Positions 42,543-55,609 of a DNA stretch of 64,000 nucleotides are shown here, in pieces. The DNA is from Pseudomonas koreensis (lineage in GTDB: Bacteria; Pseudomonadota; Gammaproteobacteria; Pseudomonadales; Pseudomonadaceae), in assembly GCF_025447595.1 (NCBI RefSeq), contig NZ_JAOEJU010000001.1, forward strand, positions 372,001-436,000, in the 5' to 3' direction. Both the position numbers and the translations under genes were made by a program. Position 1 is the stretch's first letter, and each line of letters opens with the position of its first letter. Under the pieces are notes generated by a model, which made no database searches, was not told the DNA's origin, and was given only the letters and a program-made list of their open reading frames with translations.

Positions 42543-43973
42543 TCAGCGATTCATCGGCGCAACAAACCGGCTCTTCGCCACGCTATAAATCTCGGGCTCA
42601 TCACTGTCGGCAATCTTGAAGCTCAAGGTCTGCGAGCTGCTGGCCGCACGTTCCGTGGTCATCGCCACCGACACCGGCACATCGACAATCTCGCCCGGCG
42701 CCAGGCTCAGCTCGGTCTTGCCTTGCAGCTGGAAGCCGTCGCCGTCCACCAGTGTCAGGTTGTAGTCCTGGCGCTGCTGGGTCTTGTTGATGACCTTGAG
42801 GGTGTAGATGTTTTCGATCTGGCCCTGACCATTCTCGCGGAACAGGCCACGGTCCTTGGTCACGTCCAGCGACACCATCGGCCGCTCGACCAGCGCCAGG
42901 GCGAGGGCGCCGATCATCACCACCAGCACCGCGACGTAGCCGATCAGGCGCGGGCGCAGCAGATGCGTCTTACCGCCCTGAAGTTCGCGCTCAGAGGTAT
43001 AGCGAATCAGGCCTCGGGCGTAATTCATCTTGTCCATGATCGAGTCGCAGGCGTCGATGCATGCCGCGCAGCCGATGCATTCCATTTGCAGACCGTCGCG
43101 AATGTCGATGCCGGTCGGGCAGACCTGCACGCACAACTGGCAGTCGATGCAATCGCCGAGGCCGGCTTCGGCCGGTTTCACCTCGCGTTTGCGCGGGCCA
43201 CGGTTTTCGCCACGGGCGGCGTCGTAGGAAATCGCCAGGGTGTCCTTGTCGAACATCACGCTCTGGAACCGCGCATACGGGCACATGTGCATGCACACCG
43301 CCTCACGCAGCCAGCCGGCATTGATGTAGGTGGCGGCGGTGAAGAACAGCACCCAGAACAGGCTGACACCGCCGATCTGCAGGGTCAGCAACTCTTCAGC
43401 CAGCGGACGGATCGGGGTGAAATAGCCAACGAAGGTCAGACCGGTCAGCACGCTGATGGCCAGCCAAAGTGTGTGTTTGGCGGCACGACGGGCAAGTTTG
43501 TTCAGGCTCCAGGGCGCCGCTTGCAGCTTGATCCGCTGGTTGCGTTCACCTTCGGTGATCTTCTCGCACCACATGAAGATCCACGTCCACGAACTCTGCG
43601 GGCAGGTGTAGCCACACCAGACCCGGCCGGCGAACACGGTAATCGCGAACAGACCGAACGCGGCGATGATCAGCAGCGCCGACAGCAGAATGAAATCCTG
43701 CGGCCAGAATGTCGCGCCAAAGATGTGGAACTTGCTTTCGGAAAGGTCCCAGAGCACCGCCTGACGACCGCCCCAGTTCAGCCACACCGTGCCGAAGAAC
43801 AACAGGAACAGAAACCCCGCGCCGCTCATGCGCAAGGTGCGGAACAGGCCGGTGAAGCTGCGGGTGAAGATCTGGTTGTCGCTGGTGGCGTGTTTCGCCT
43901 TCATTGGGCGCGCCGGTACTTTTTTTATCTGGGGAGATGCTTCTACGGTTCGGACGGGGATTCGTTCGCTCAT
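42543..43973 (-). CDS. ccoG: Cytochrome c oxidase accessory protein CcoG (FixG/RdxA-like)
   Basis: 476 residues, a membrane 2x[4Fe-4S] protein that takes part in copper delivery to cbb3 oxidases. Several N-terminal membrane helices include GRVWCGYTCPQSSW. Two ferredoxin clusters follow: CIDCQLCVQVCPTG and CIGCAACIDACD. A further helix (about 345-365) and a C-terminal Ig-like IG-FixG domain complete it. The start MSERIP (43973) is chosen over an upstream Met for similarity. No ccoNOP operon is adjacent, so it could serve the orphan CcoN at 1262-2689 or other cbb3 sets outside the window. Confidence 0.92.
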   Translation of the reverse strand: MSERIPVRTVEASPQIKKVPARPMKAKHATSDNQIFTRSFTGLFRTLRMSGAGFLFLLFFGTVWLNWGGRQAVLWDLSESKFHIFGATFWPQDFILLSALLIIAAFGLFAITVFAGRVWCGYTCPQSSWTWIFMWCEKITEGERNQRIKLQAAPWSLNKLARRAAKHTLWLAISVLTGLTFVGYFTPIRPLAEELLTLQIGGVSLFWVLFFTAATYINAGWLREAVCMHMCPYARFQSVMFDKDTLAISYDAARGENRGPRKREVKPAEAGLGDCIDCQLCVQVCPTGIDIRDGLQMECIGCAACIDACDSIMDKMNYARGLIRYTSERELQGGKTHLLRPRLIGYVAVLVVMIGALALALVERPMVSLDVTKDRGLFRENGQGQIENIYTLKVINKTQQRQDYNLTLVDGDGFQLQGKTELSLAPGEIVDVPVSVAMTTERAASSSQTLSFKIADSDEPEIYSVAKSRFVAPMNR

Positions 43974-44168
43974 GGTCGTTCGCTCATCAGCCTCCATCAG
44001 GCCAGGGAACTATGAGCGTCGATCTGTTTGCATAACAGACTCAGGTATTTCAATAAAAAGCGTATCAGATGAGTTTTGCAGCAACGCCTGCGACAACTTG
44101 AAGCAGCCCGCAGGCCAAGGCGCAGATGCCTATCCCAGACGCCTGCGCCGGTTGTTGACCGAGGTCAG

Positions 44169-44417
44169 TCAAATCACCGAATCACTGTCGTCGGCCTTCA
44201 GGTGTTTGCGCCCATCCCGGGCGCCTGCGACGGTCAATGCATCAGCTTCCGCTTCGGTGACGTAGATGCGCCGTCCTTCCACTTCGACGAACGACATGGC
44301 TTTTTCGCTATCTGTCCTGACTTCCAGCGTGTCGCAGATCCGGATTTCCTCACCATTCTCAACGGTGAAAAAACAGACTTTGGAATCCGGATTGCTTTCA
44401 TCGATACGAAGGGGCAT
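44169..44417 (-). CDS. Small DUF3203-like protein
   Basis: 82 residues starting MPLRIDE at 44417, with AAAGGACA 5-12 bases upstream. An alternative start six codons earlier (44435) has no such site. The C-terminal part (VEVEGRRIYVTEAEADALTVAGARDGRKHLK) is characteristic of a small soluble Pseudomonas family I recall as DUF3203. The function is unknown. It lies upstream of ccoG on the same strand, with about 195 bases between. Confidence 0.65.
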   Translation of the reverse strand: MPLRIDESNPDSKVCFFTVENGEEIRICDTLEVRTDSEKAMSFVEVEGRRIYVTEAEADALTVAGARDGRKHLKADDSDSVI

Positions 44418-44540
44418 GGGGCTGTCCTTTTTCACAGGGGATCTGAACAGTTAGGGTGCGCGGTTTTGCAGATCGTTCTACGCAACCGATTAATGGTCGC
44501 CGCTGTCCACCCTTTATCGCCCATTCACAAGGACTGCACG

Positions 44541-45047
44541 ATGAACGCCTGGTGGCATGAAGTGTGGGAAACCCTGCAAGCGGAGTTCGCCGACATCGGC
44601 GATGCGTCACAGCTGACGCGGATCACCGTGCGTCTGTTGATGGCGGCGATATTGGGCGGGATTCTCGGGTTCGAGCGTGAGCACAAGGGCAAGGCCGCCG
44701 GGGTGCGAACGCACATGCTGGTAGCCCTCGGCGCGGCGTTGTTTGTGCTGGTGCCGCAATTGTCGGGTTCCCAGGCCGACGCGATGAGCCGGGTGGTGCA
44801 AGGGGTGATTGCCGGGATCGGTTTTCTCGGCGCCGGCACCATCCTCAAAAACCACGAAGGTGACGAAGGCCACGTGAAGGGCCTGACCACCGCCGCCGGT
44901 TTGTGGATGACCGCCGCCATCGGCGTCGCTGCCGGGTTGGGTCGCGAGGCGACGGCGGTGCTCAGTACATTGTTGGCGTTGGGGATTTTCAGTGTGATGC
45001 CGAGGATTGTGAAAATCTTTGAGAAAGATAACGACGACCCTCGCTGA
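44541..45047 (+). CDS. MgtC/SapB-family membrane protein
   Basis: 168 residues with about four or five membrane helices. The family signature RLLMAAILGGILGFEREHKGKAAGVRTHMLVALGAALF is near the N-terminus, and GIGFLGAGTILK and GLTTAAGLWMTAAIGVAAGLG follow. MgtC-like proteins act in Mg2+ homeostasis and modulate the F-ATPase. This one lacks the C-terminal ACT-like domain of long members. The ATG at 44541 has AAGGA 8-9 bases upstream; a longer open frame back to 44076 is not used. Confidence 0.9.
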   Translation: MNAWWHEVWETLQAEFADIGDASQLTRITVRLLMAAILGGILGFEREHKGKAAGVRTHMLVALGAALFVLVPQLSGSQADAMSRVVQGVIAGIGFLGAGTILKNHEGDEGHVKGLTTAAGLWMTAAIGVAAGLGREATAVLSTLLALGIFSVMPRIVKIFEKDNDDPR

Positions 45048-45206
45048 TCAGACAATCACCGGCGGCATGGTCGTCGGTGGTTCTTCCTTGGGCGGTGGCG
45101 TGGTGCCAGGCGGTTCCTGTTCGGGGATCGGTTGCGGTTCGGTCTCGGGCAAGACCGGTTTGTCGATGTTCGGATCGGGTGTTTCGGCCGGAATCGGAAT
45201 AGTCAT
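45048..45206 (-). CDS. Proline-rich 52-residue protein
   Basis: Starts at ATG 45206 with a strong CGGAGG site about 9 bases upstream and ends one base from the MgtC-like gene's stop. 18 of 52 residues are proline, many in PxP and PPP runs mixed with Glu and Thr, and there is no signal peptide. It should be disordered. No family was recognised. The good ribosome binding site and a separate intergenic promoter region argue that it is real. It is divergent from glgE. Confidence 0.6.
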   Translation of the reverse strand: MTIPIPAETPDPNIDKPVLPETEPQPIPEQEPPGTTPPPKEEPPTTMPPVIV

Positions 45207-45422
45207 CGGGTGAACCTCCGTGTGGCACTTGGCGTGGGAAGTGCTTAAGTGGGTTGACCACTTCACTGCGAAATCGATCCGATTTTGTGGCGGGGCAAAT
45301 CCCTGTGAACTTTTCCCGGCGAGGGTCGCTCGGAACCTGAGAGAGTTCATGCCGGGGCGGATCCTGGCGTGAGCACCGAACAGGCACACGAGCGTCCTTG
45401 GGGCGTTAAGGAGAGATGCTCA

Positions 45423-47417
45423 ATGACTGCTGAAAAACCTTCCGAGTTGAGCTACAACCCGCACATCCCGCTGTCGCAGGCCCTGCTGCTGCCGCGCATC
45501 GTCATTGAAAACACCGCGCCGACTCTCGATGGCGGCCAGTTTGCGGTCAAGGCGATTGCCGGTCGGGAGATCGTGGTCACCAGCAAGGTGTTTGCCGACG
45601 GTCACGACAAACTGGCGGTGCGCATCCGCTGGCGCGAAGAGGGCGATGAAACCTGGCAAACCGAAATCATGAGCGACCAGGGCAACAACGGCTGGCGCGG
45701 TGTGTTTAGGCCGCAGCGCATGGGTCGTTATCTGTTCCTGATCGAAGCGTGGATCGACCAGTTCGCCACTTTTCAGTACGAACTGGAGAAAAAGCACAAC
45801 GCCGCTGTTCCGGTCAGCCTTGAGTTGCAGGAAGGGCGCACCATGGTGCAGCAGGCCGCCGAGCGCAGCGAAGGTCAGCTCAGCGAACAACTGGCCGGCT
45901 TGCACCACGAATTGTCCAGCCTGCTCGAAACCGAGCAGGTCGCGCTGTTTCTGCACTCGCGCAGTGCGCAACTGATGGCCGAGGCCGATCACCGCGCCTA
46001 CCTGAGCCTCAGCCCGGAATTCCCGGTGGACGTCGAGCGCGAACGGGCGGAATTCGCCAGTTGGTACGAACTGTTTCCCCGCTCGATCACCGACGATCCC
46101 GCCCGCCACGGCACTTTCAATGACGTGCACTCGCGCCTGCCGATGATTCAGGACATGGGTTTCGACGTGTTGTACTTCACGCCGATCCACCCGATTGGCC
46201 GCAGTCATCGCAAGGGCCGCAACAATTCCCTGACCGCCGGCCCGGATGATCCCGGCAGCCCTTATGCGATCGGCAGCGAGGAGGGCGGCCACGAAGCGAT
46301 TCACTCGCAACTCGGCACCCGCGAGGACTTCCGTCGGCTGGTAGCCGCCGCTGCTGACCATGGTCTGGAAATCGCCCTCGATTTCGCCATCCAGTGTTCC
46401 CAGGATCACCCGTGGCTCAAACAGCATCCGGGCTGGTTCAACTGGCGGCCGGACGGCACGATCAAATACGCGGAGAACCCGCCGAAGAAATATCAGGACA
46501 TCGTCAACGTCGACTTCTATGCGCCGGAAGCGATTCCGAGCCTGTGGGTCGAGCTGCGCGACATCGTGGTCGGCTGGGTGCAGGAGGGCGTGAAGATCTT
46601 TCGTGTGGACAACCCGCACACCAAACCGCTGCCGTTCTGGCAATGGCTGATCGCCGATGTGCGCACGCTGTACCCGGAAGTGATTTTCCTCGCTGAAGCC
46701 TTCACGACCCCGGCGATGATGGCGCGGCTGGGCAAGGTCGGTTACACCCAGAGCTACACCTATTTCACCTGGCGCAATACCAAAGCCGAACTGGCGACCT
46801 ACTTCAGCGAACTCAATGAGTCGCCGTGGCGCGAGTGCTACCGGCCGAATTTCTTCGTCAACACCCCGGACATCAACCCGGCGTTCCTGCATGAATCGGG
46901 ACGTCCCGGATTCCTGATTCGCGCGGCGCTGGCGACCATGGGCTCGGGCCTATGGGGCATGTATTCGGGGTTCGAACTGTGCGAATCGGCGCCGGTGCCG
47001 GGCAAGGAGGAATACCTCGATTCCGAGAAGTACGAGATCCGCGTCCGCGACTTCAATCAGCCCGGCAACATCATTGCCGAGATCGCCCAGCTCAACCGCA
47101 TCCGCCGCCAGAACCCGGCGCTGCACAGCCATCTGGGCCTGAAGATCTACAACGCCTGGAACGACAACATTCTGTATTTCGGCAAACGCAGCGCGGACGG
47201 CAGCAACTTCATTCTGGTGGCCGTCAGCCTCGATCCGCATAACGAGCAGGAGGCGAATTTCGAGCTGCCGCTGTGGGAAATGGGCCTGGCGGACGATGCC
47301 ACCACCCACGGCGAAGACCTGATGAACGGCCATCGCTGGGACTGGCACGGCAAGTACCAGTTCATGCGGATCGACCCGGCTTACCAGCCGTTCGGAATCT
47401 GGCGGATCACTGCCTGA
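45423..47417 (+). CDS. glgE: Alpha-1,4-glucan:maltose-1-phosphate maltosyltransferase
   Basis: 664 residues, a GH13_3 enzyme that transfers maltosyl units from maltose-1-phosphate to linear alpha-glucans. An N-terminal beta-domain precedes the (beta/alpha)8 barrel. The nucleophile is in FRVDNPHTKP (D396) and the acid in LAEAFTTP (E425), with the same 29-residue spacing as in Streptomyces GlgE. GlgE hallmarks RKGRNNSL and GYTQSYTYFTWRNTKAEL are present. The ATG at 45423 follows AAGGAGA; a longer frame from 45369 is less likely. It precedes the treS-maltokinase fusion and glgB, making the full trehalose to branched glucan route. Confidence 0.95.
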   Translation: MTAEKPSELSYNPHIPLSQALLLPRIVIENTAPTLDGGQFAVKAIAGREIVVTSKVFADGHDKLAVRIRWREEGDETWQTEIMSDQGNNGWRGVFRPQRMGRYLFLIEAWIDQFATFQYELEKKHNAAVPVSLELQEGRTMVQQAAERSEGQLSEQLAGLHHELSSLLETEQVALFLHSRSAQLMAEADHRAYLSLSPEFPVDVERERAEFASWYELFPRSITDDPARHGTFNDVHSRLPMIQDMGFDVLYFTPIHPIGRSHRKGRNNSLTAGPDDPGSPYAIGSEEGGHEAIHSQLGTREDFRRLVAAAADHGLEIALDFAIQCSQDHPWLKQHPGWFNWRPDGTIKYAENPPKKYQDIVNVDFYAPEAIPSLWVELRDIVVGWVQEGVKIFRVDNPHTKPLPFWQWLIADVRTLYPEVIFLAEAFTTPAMMARLGKVGYTQSYTYFTWRNTKAELATYFSELNESPWRECYRPNFFVNTPDINPAFLHESGRPGFLIRAALATMGSGLWGMYSGFELCESAPVPGKEEYLDSEKYEIRVRDFNQPGNIIAEIAQLNRIRRQNPALHSHLGLKIYNAWNDNILYFGKRSADGSNFILVAVSLDPHNEQEANFELPLWEMGLADDATTHGEDLMNGHRWDWHGKYQFMRIDPAYQPFGIWRITA

Positions 47418-47427
47418 ACACAGATCC

Positions 47428-47521
47428 CCTGTGGGAGCGAGCCTGCTCGCGAATACGGGCCAACATTCAATACATAGGTTGCCTGCCCAATCGAATTCGC
47501 GAGCAGGCTCGCTCCCACAGG
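47428..47521. repeat. REPIN 9 between glgE and treS
   Basis: CCTGTGGGAGCGAGCCTGCTCGCGAA and its reverse complement, 94 bases, outward arms, in the 169-base gap of the glgE-treS-glgB unit. Confidence 0.93.
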
Positions 47522-47586
47522 TTGCTCATCGTTTGCGAGCCAAGTGATCGGCTCACCGTGTTTATAGAATTGAACAGGAGTTTCAC

Positions 47587-50928
<3,342 letters not shown>

Positions 50929-50930
50929 TC

Positions 50931-53162
50931 ATGAGTTTCTCGAACAAGGAACAGGGTCACGTTAACGAACGATTGCTGCCCAGGGCGAAGGACATCGATG
51001 CCCTGGTGCGCGCGGAACATCACGACCCGTTTTCCATTCTCGGCCCCCACGGCGATGGTGCCGGCGGGCAGTTCATCCGGGCTTATCTGCCCGGTGCGTT
51101 GAGCGTTTCAGTGCTGGATCGGCACAGCGGCGAAGAGCGCGGCCCACTGGAAGCCACCGAAACGCCGGGGCTGTTTGTCGGCCATTTCGAGGATGCACGG
51201 CCGTACCTGTTGCGTACCCGTTGGGCGGGTGGCGAACAGGTCGCGGAAGATCCCTACAGCTTTGGTCAGTTGCTCGGTGAAATGGACTTGTATCTGTTCG
51301 CCGAAGGCAATCATCGCGACCTCAGCAGTTGCCTCGGCGCACAGCTGAAAACCGTCGATGGTGTCGACGGTGTGCGCTTTGCCGTGTGGGCGCCGAATGC
51401 CCGGCGGGTGTCGGTGGTGGGCGACTTCAACGTCTGGGACGGGCGCCGGCATCCGATGCGCCTGCGGCATCCGTCCGGTGTGTGGGAGTTGTTCATTCCG
51501 CGCTTGCAGGCGGGCGAGCTGTACAAATACGAAATCCTCGGCGCCCACGGCATCCTGCCGTTGAAGGCCGACCCGATGGCCCTGGCCACCAGCCTGCCGC
51601 CGGACACCGCGTCGAAAGTCGCCTCTCCGTTGCAGATCGATTGGCAGGACCAGGACTGGATGAGCGGCCGTCGCGAGCGTCAGCAGCACAATGCGCCGCT
51701 GTCGATCTATGAATTGCATGCCGGTTCCTGGCAGTGCGAACTCGACGATCTCGGCGAAGTGGCGCGCCAGTACACCTGGCCGGAGCTGGCTGAGCGTTTG
51801 ATTCCGTATGTGAAGGAACTGGGTTTCACCCACATCGAACTGATGCCGATCATGGAGCACCCGTTCGGCGGGTCCTGGGGTTATCAGTTGCTGTCGCAGT
51901 TCGCCCCGAGCGCGCGTTACGGCACGCCGGATGAGTTCGCGGCGTTCATCAACGCCTGCCATCAGGCCGATATCGGGGTGATCCTCGACTGGGTTCCGGC
52001 GCATTTTCCGACCGATACCCATGGTCTGGCGCAGTTCGACGGCACGGCGTTGTACGAATACGGCAACCCGCTGGAAGGCTTCCATCAGGATTGGGACACG
52101 CTGATCTACAACCTTGGTCGCACCGAAGTGCATGGCTACATGCTGGCCTCGGCGCTGCACTGGTTGAAGCATTTCCATGTCGATGGGCTGCGGGTCGATG
52201 CGGTGGCGTCGATGCTCTATCGCGATTATTCGCGCAAGGCCGGCGAGTGGGTGCCGAATCGTCATGGCGGTCGCGAGAACCTGGAAGCCATCGATTTCCT
52301 TCGTCATCTGAACGATGTGGTGGCACTGGAAGCGCCCGGTGCGCTGGTGATCGCCGAGGAGTCCACGGCGTGGCCGGGCGTCAGCCAGAGCACTCAGCAG
52401 GGCGGTCTGGGTTTCGCCTACAAATGGAACATGGGCTGGATGCACGACTCGCTGCATTACATTCAGCAGGATCCTGTGTACCGCGCCCATCACCACAACG
52501 AATTGAGTTTCGGTCTGGTCTACGCCTGGTCCGAGCGTTTCATCCTGCCGATTTCCCACGATGAAGTGGTGCACGGCAAACACTCGCTGATCGACAAGAT
52601 GCCCGGCGACCGCTGGCAGAAGTTTGCCAACTTGCGCGCCTATCTGAGCTTCATGTGGACCCATCCCGGCAAGAAGCTGTTGTTCATGGGCTGCGAGTTC
52701 GGCCAGTGGCGCGAGTGGAATCACGACCAGCAACTGGACTGGTATCTGCTGCAATACTCAGAACACAAAGGCGTACAGAAACTGGTCGGCGACCTCAACC
52801 GGCTCTACCGCGAAGAGCCGGCGCTGCACGAGCAGGACGATGCGCCGCAAGGGTTTCAGTGGTTGATTGGTGACGATGCGATCAACAGCGTGTATGCGTG
52901 GCTGCGCTGGAGCAAGGACGGAACGCCGGTGTTGGTGGTGGCCAACTTCACGCCGGTGCCGCGTCAGTCGTACCGCGTGGGCGTACCGTTCGCCGGCCGC
53001 TGGAAGGAATTGCTCAACAGTGATGCCGACACTTACGCAGGTTCCAATTATGGGAACGGAGGCGGGGCGTTCACCGAAGAGGTCGCCAGCCATGGCCAGG
53101 CATTGTCGCTGGAACTGAACCTGCCGCCGTTGGCGGTGTTGATCCTGAAACCCGAAGCCTGA
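50931..53162 (+). CDS. glgB: 1,4-alpha-glucan branching enzyme
   Basis: 743 residues with an N-terminal extension, a CBM48 beta-domain ([22 protein letters not shown]) and a GH13 barrel. The nucleophile is in GLRVDAVAS (D423) and the acid in IAEES (E476), 53 residues apart as in E. coli GlgB (D405/E458). [19 protein letters not shown] is intact. It introduces alpha-1,6 branches into the glucan made by GlgE. It is separated from treS by two bases and is the last gene of the rightward unit. Confidence 0.96.
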   Translation: MSFSNKEQGHVNERLLPRAKDIDALVRAEHHDPFSILGPHGDGAGGQFIRAYLPGALSVSVLDRHSGEERGPLEATETPGLFVGHFEDARPYLLRTRWAGGEQVAEDPYSFGQLLGEMDLYLFAEGNHRDLSSCLGAQLKTVDGVDGVRFAVWAPNARRVSVVGDFNVWDGRRHPMRLRHPSGVWELFIPRLQAGELYKYEILGAHGILPLKADPMALATSLPPDTASKVASPLQIDWQDQDWMSGRRERQQHNAPLSIYELHAGSWQCELDDLGEVARQYTWPELAERLIPYVKELGFTHIELMPIMEHPFGGSWGYQLLSQFAPSARYGTPDEFAAFINACHQADIGVILDWVPAHFPTDTHGLAQFDGTALYEYGNPLEGFHQDWDTLIYNLGRTEVHGYMLASALHWLKHFHVDGLRVDAVASMLYRDYSRKAGEWVPNRHGGRENLEAIDFLRHLNDVVALEAPGALVIAEESTAWPGVSQSTQQGGLGFAYKWNMGWMHDSLHYIQQDPVYRAHHHNELSFGLVYAWSERFILPISHDEVVHGKHSLIDKMPGDRWQKFANLRAYLSFMWTHPGKKLLFMGCEFGQWREWNHDQQLDWYLLQYSEHKGVQKLVGDLNRLYREEPALHEQDDAPQGFQWLIGDDAINSVYAWLRWSKDGTPVLVVANFTPVPRQSYRVGVPFAGRWKELLNSDADTYAGSNYGNGGGAFTEEVASHGQALSLELNLPPLAVLILKPEA

Positions 53163-53179
53163 TCCATAACCGAGTCGCT

Positions 53180-53259
53180 GCTTTCGCCAGCAGGCTGGCT
53201 CCCACAGATAATCAGTCGACGCTGACAATCTACCGTGGGAGCTAGCCTGCTAGCGATGC
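53180..53259. repeat. REPIN 10 (degenerate arms)
   Basis: CTTTCGCCAGCAGGCTGGCTCCCACAG at the left and CGTGGGAGCTAGCCTGCTAGCGATG at the right. Each arm keeps its own internal hairpin but the two differ (CTGGC against TAGC). It sits between the convergent glgB and autotransporter-type genes. Confidence 0.82.
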
Positions 53260-53264
53260 CGTCT

Positions 53265-54335
53265 TTACCAGCGCATGCGGATCCCCAGACTGCCGATCAA
53301 TCCGTTCAGGTCGTTGTCATCCACATCGCTGCTGTAGTCGGCGCTGACGTACAGGCTGACCGCCGGGGTCACCCGTGCCACCAGGCCCAGACCCAGTTCC
53401 ACCGTGGACGACTTGCGGCTGCTGCTGATCTTGTCCACCTGATCCAGCGTCACCGTGTTGCCGGTGTACACCGTGTGCCACAAGTTCGTGCGCACGTAAG
53501 GTTCGACGGGCAGACCGTTCAGATCGTAGCTGCCTTTCAAGCGTGCACCGACCCGACCGCTCCACGATGAAATGTCGCTTGAAGACGCGTTCCCCGAACC
53601 GGCATACGGCGTGTCCAGGGTAATGCGTTGGTTGATCAACTGTGCTTGCGGTTCAACCACCCAGTTTTCCCCGAGACCGATGGGAAATCCGCCTTCCACC
53701 GACAATGTCATCGCGCTGCCTTCAGTAGCCAGACGTGCGCCTTGCTCGTTACGGCTGAAACCGCTGACCCGGCCGCCACTGGCCGACAGGTCGACGTGCC
53801 AGCCCTGTGGGCCGATCAGGCTGTAGTAGGCGCCGAGGCTCTGGCCTTGCAGGTTGAGGGTGTCGGTGGTCGGGTCGGCGAGGGCGCGGCTGGTGATCAG
53901 ACCGTTGGCATTGCCCTGGATCTGGTTGACGCCACCAATCAGGCCGATCCGCTGGGTGTGGCCGCTGCTGCTTTGCAGGGTCAGCACTGCCGGGCCTTTG
54001 GAATCCCCGGTGCCGGGCATGGCGAGGCCGGGAGTGAGTACGTCGGTCTGGGCCTGGCGGGCGCTCTGCCCGTAAAGCTGGTCCCAGGCTGAAGGGGCAA
54101 TGTCTTCGGTGATCAGATACGCGCCGCGCAGGTCCGGTTGCGGGCTGAACCTCTGTGGGCCTGGGGTAATGACAGTGGCGGGAAGTGTCATGACAGGGAC
54201 GTCCTGGCGAAACCAGGGAGTGGTTTCATCCGCCGCAGGACCCGCCTGCGCCTCCATGGATGAACAAAGCAAGATAGAGCTGGAAACAGTGCAAAAGGTA
54301 ATTTTGATCTCTTGTGAGGTGAGTGAGGTTCTCAT
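53265..54335 (-). CDS. Autotransporter-type outer membrane beta-barrel protein without a classical passenger
   Basis: 356 residues. A signal peptide (hydrophobic part about 12-30, cleavage near EAQA|GP) is followed by a short N-terminal region of about 70 residues and an autotransporter beta-domain (GAYYSLIGPQGWHVDLSAS, WVVEPQAQLINQRI, GRVGARLKGSYDLNGLPVEPYVRTNLWH). It ends SLGIRMRW with an aromatic C-terminus as required for BAM recognition. The passenger part is too small to be a normal effector, so it may be a stand-alone barrel. It has a lower-GC upstream region and no partner gene. Confidence 0.8.
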   Translation of the reverse strand: MRTSLTSQEIKITFCTVSSSILLCSSMEAQAGPAADETTPWFRQDVPVMTLPATVITPGPQRFSPQPDLRGAYLITEDIAPSAWDQLYGQSARQAQTDVLTPGLAMPGTGDSKGPAVLTLQSSSGHTQRIGLIGGVNQIQGNANGLITSRALADPTTDTLNLQGQSLGAYYSLIGPQGWHVDLSASGGRVSGFSRNEQGARLATEGSAMTLSVEGGFPIGLGENWVVEPQAQLINQRITLDTPYAGSGNASSSDISSWSGRVGARLKGSYDLNGLPVEPYVRTNLWHTVYTGNTVTLDQVDKISSSRKSSTVELGLGLVARVTPAVSLYVSADYSSDVDDNDLNGLIGSLGIRMRW

Positions 54336-54724
54336 GGCAGTCTGCCTTGCTATCGCATGCGGTATCTCGCCTTGGCGTCTCTCCTACCCCGAATGAGGGG
54401 CGACCGAATGGAGCGTGGCGAACCCGTGGCCGCTCGTTTTGACGAGAGACTTGAGGCTCGCCCCGAGTAGTGTTTCCGGGGGTAGTAAGGTAGAGCTAAG
54501 AAGACGCGTGCCACTGCGTCAAGAAATTGGACGATGAGTGGTAGGGTCAAAACAGATGCCTCAAGCTTCTGTTTTTTCGCAATTATCTAAGTTCTTGTTT
54601 GTAGGGGGAAACACTGCTGAAGCCGCGAAACAGAGACGTTTCGCAGCCGACAACCGGTCTGTTGGCAGGTAATGGGACAGAAGTCGGACGGCGATTAAGG
54701 GATGCAATAGCTGTCAGTATCGCC
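54336..54724. other. Lower-GC intergenic region of 389 bases
   Basis: This contains the promoter and leader of the autotransporter-type gene, and the 3' flank of the exo/endonuclease-family gene. Open frames here are not convincing. Two hairpins are visible: AAAACAGA-N11-TCTGTTTT (54549-54575) and GCGAAAC-AGAGAC-GTTTCGC (about 54626-54645). Confidence 0.4.
54549..54575. terminator. Possible bidirectional terminator
   Basis: AAAACAGA at 54549-54556 and TCTGTTTT at 54568-54575 form an 8-bp stem whose ends supply A-rich and T-rich flanks. It lies 150 bases beyond the stop of the exo/endonuclease-family gene; the distance lowers confidence. Confidence 0.4.
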
Positions 54725-55528
54725 TTACAAATGCACTTCGACCGCCAGCGGCAAGTGATCGGAAAGATGCGTCCAGGGCTTGTTGCCCAGTATCTGCGGC
54801 TCATGACTGGTGGCGTTGCGCAAATAGATGCGATCCAGGCGCAGCAACGGGAAGCGGGCAGGGTAGGTTTTGGCCGGCCGGCCATGATGGCGTTCAAAGG
54901 CTTCGTGCAGGTAATCGCGACGGGCGAGGGCAGCGTTGCCCTGCAACTGCCAGTCATTGAAGTCGCCGGCGATGATCACCGGCGCATCGTCGGGCAGGGA
55001 TTCGAGCAATTGGCAGAGCAGTTGCAGCTGGAGTTGACGATGGCTTTCCAGCAGGCTCAGGTGCACGCAGATCGCATGGACTTCGACGTGTCCCGGCACA
55101 TCCAGCACGCAATGCAACAGGCCCCGGCGTTCGGGGCCGGTGATCGAGACGTCGAGATTACGGTACTCGCGGATCGGATATTTCGACAATAGGGCGTTGC
55201 CGTGATGGCCATCGGGATATACGGCATTGCGCCCGTAGGCAAAATCGCTCCACATGCTGTCGGCGAGAAATTCGTACTGCGAGGTCTGCGGCCAGTCGTT
55301 GTAACGACTGGAGTGGCGCTCGTGCTCGCCCACGACTTCCTGGAGAAACACCAGATCGGCCGAGGTGCTGCGCACTGCCTCACGCAGTTCCGGAAGGATG
55401 AAGCGGCGATTGAGCGCGGTAAATCCTTTGTGCGTGTTGACCGTCAGCACCCGCAGACGATGGATGGCGGACGGGTTCGCGGACTGTGCGTCGACGACAT
55501 GACGCTTGGGATCGCTGGACACGTTCAC
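54725..55528 (-). CDS. Endonuclease/exonuclease/phosphatase-family protein
   Basis: 267 residues of the EEP (DNase I-like) fold: VNTHKGF, FLQEVVGEH, HGNALLSKYPI, CVHLSLLESHR, IIAGDFNDW and HLSDHLPL carry the metal and catalytic residues (Asn, Glu, His, Asp-x-Asn, Ser-Asp-His). There is no signal peptide, so it is cytoplasmic. Substrates of this fold range from DNA to phosphoinositides and sphingolipids; none can be chosen here. A comparable gene (PA2154) follows glgB in P. aeruginosa. It lies 81 bases after the PIG-L paralog and probably belongs to the same transcription direction block as glgX. Confidence 0.85.
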   Translation of the reverse strand: MNVSSDPKRHVVDAQSANPSAIHRLRVLTVNTHKGFTALNRRFILPELREAVRSTSADLVFLQEVVGEHERHSSRYNDWPQTSQYEFLADSMWSDFAYGRNAVYPDGHHGNALLSKYPIREYRNLDVSITGPERRGLLHCVLDVPGHVEVHAICVHLSLLESHRQLQLQLLCQLLESLPDDAPVIIAGDFNDWQLQGNAALARRDYLHEAFERHHGRPAKTYPARFPLLRLDRIYLRNATSHEPQILGNKPWTHLSDHLPLAVEVHL

Positions 55529-55609
55529 TCCTCTGAATCATGACTGCCTGTTCATGCGACTGATCCGCGCGTGGGCAGTTCACTTTGTGTGACTGCCCGC
55601 GCCGCGTCT

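Noticed and set aside
44090..44160. Hairpin GGCGCAG ... CTGCGCC between the DUF3203-like gene and ccoG
   Set aside because: A 7-bp stem with a 16-base loop and no T-run is too weak to call a terminator.
54350..54550. 66-residue minus-strand open frame upstream of the autotransporter-type gene
   Set aside because: No ribosome binding site and low-complexity Arg/Ser translation; the region is better explained as promoter and leader.
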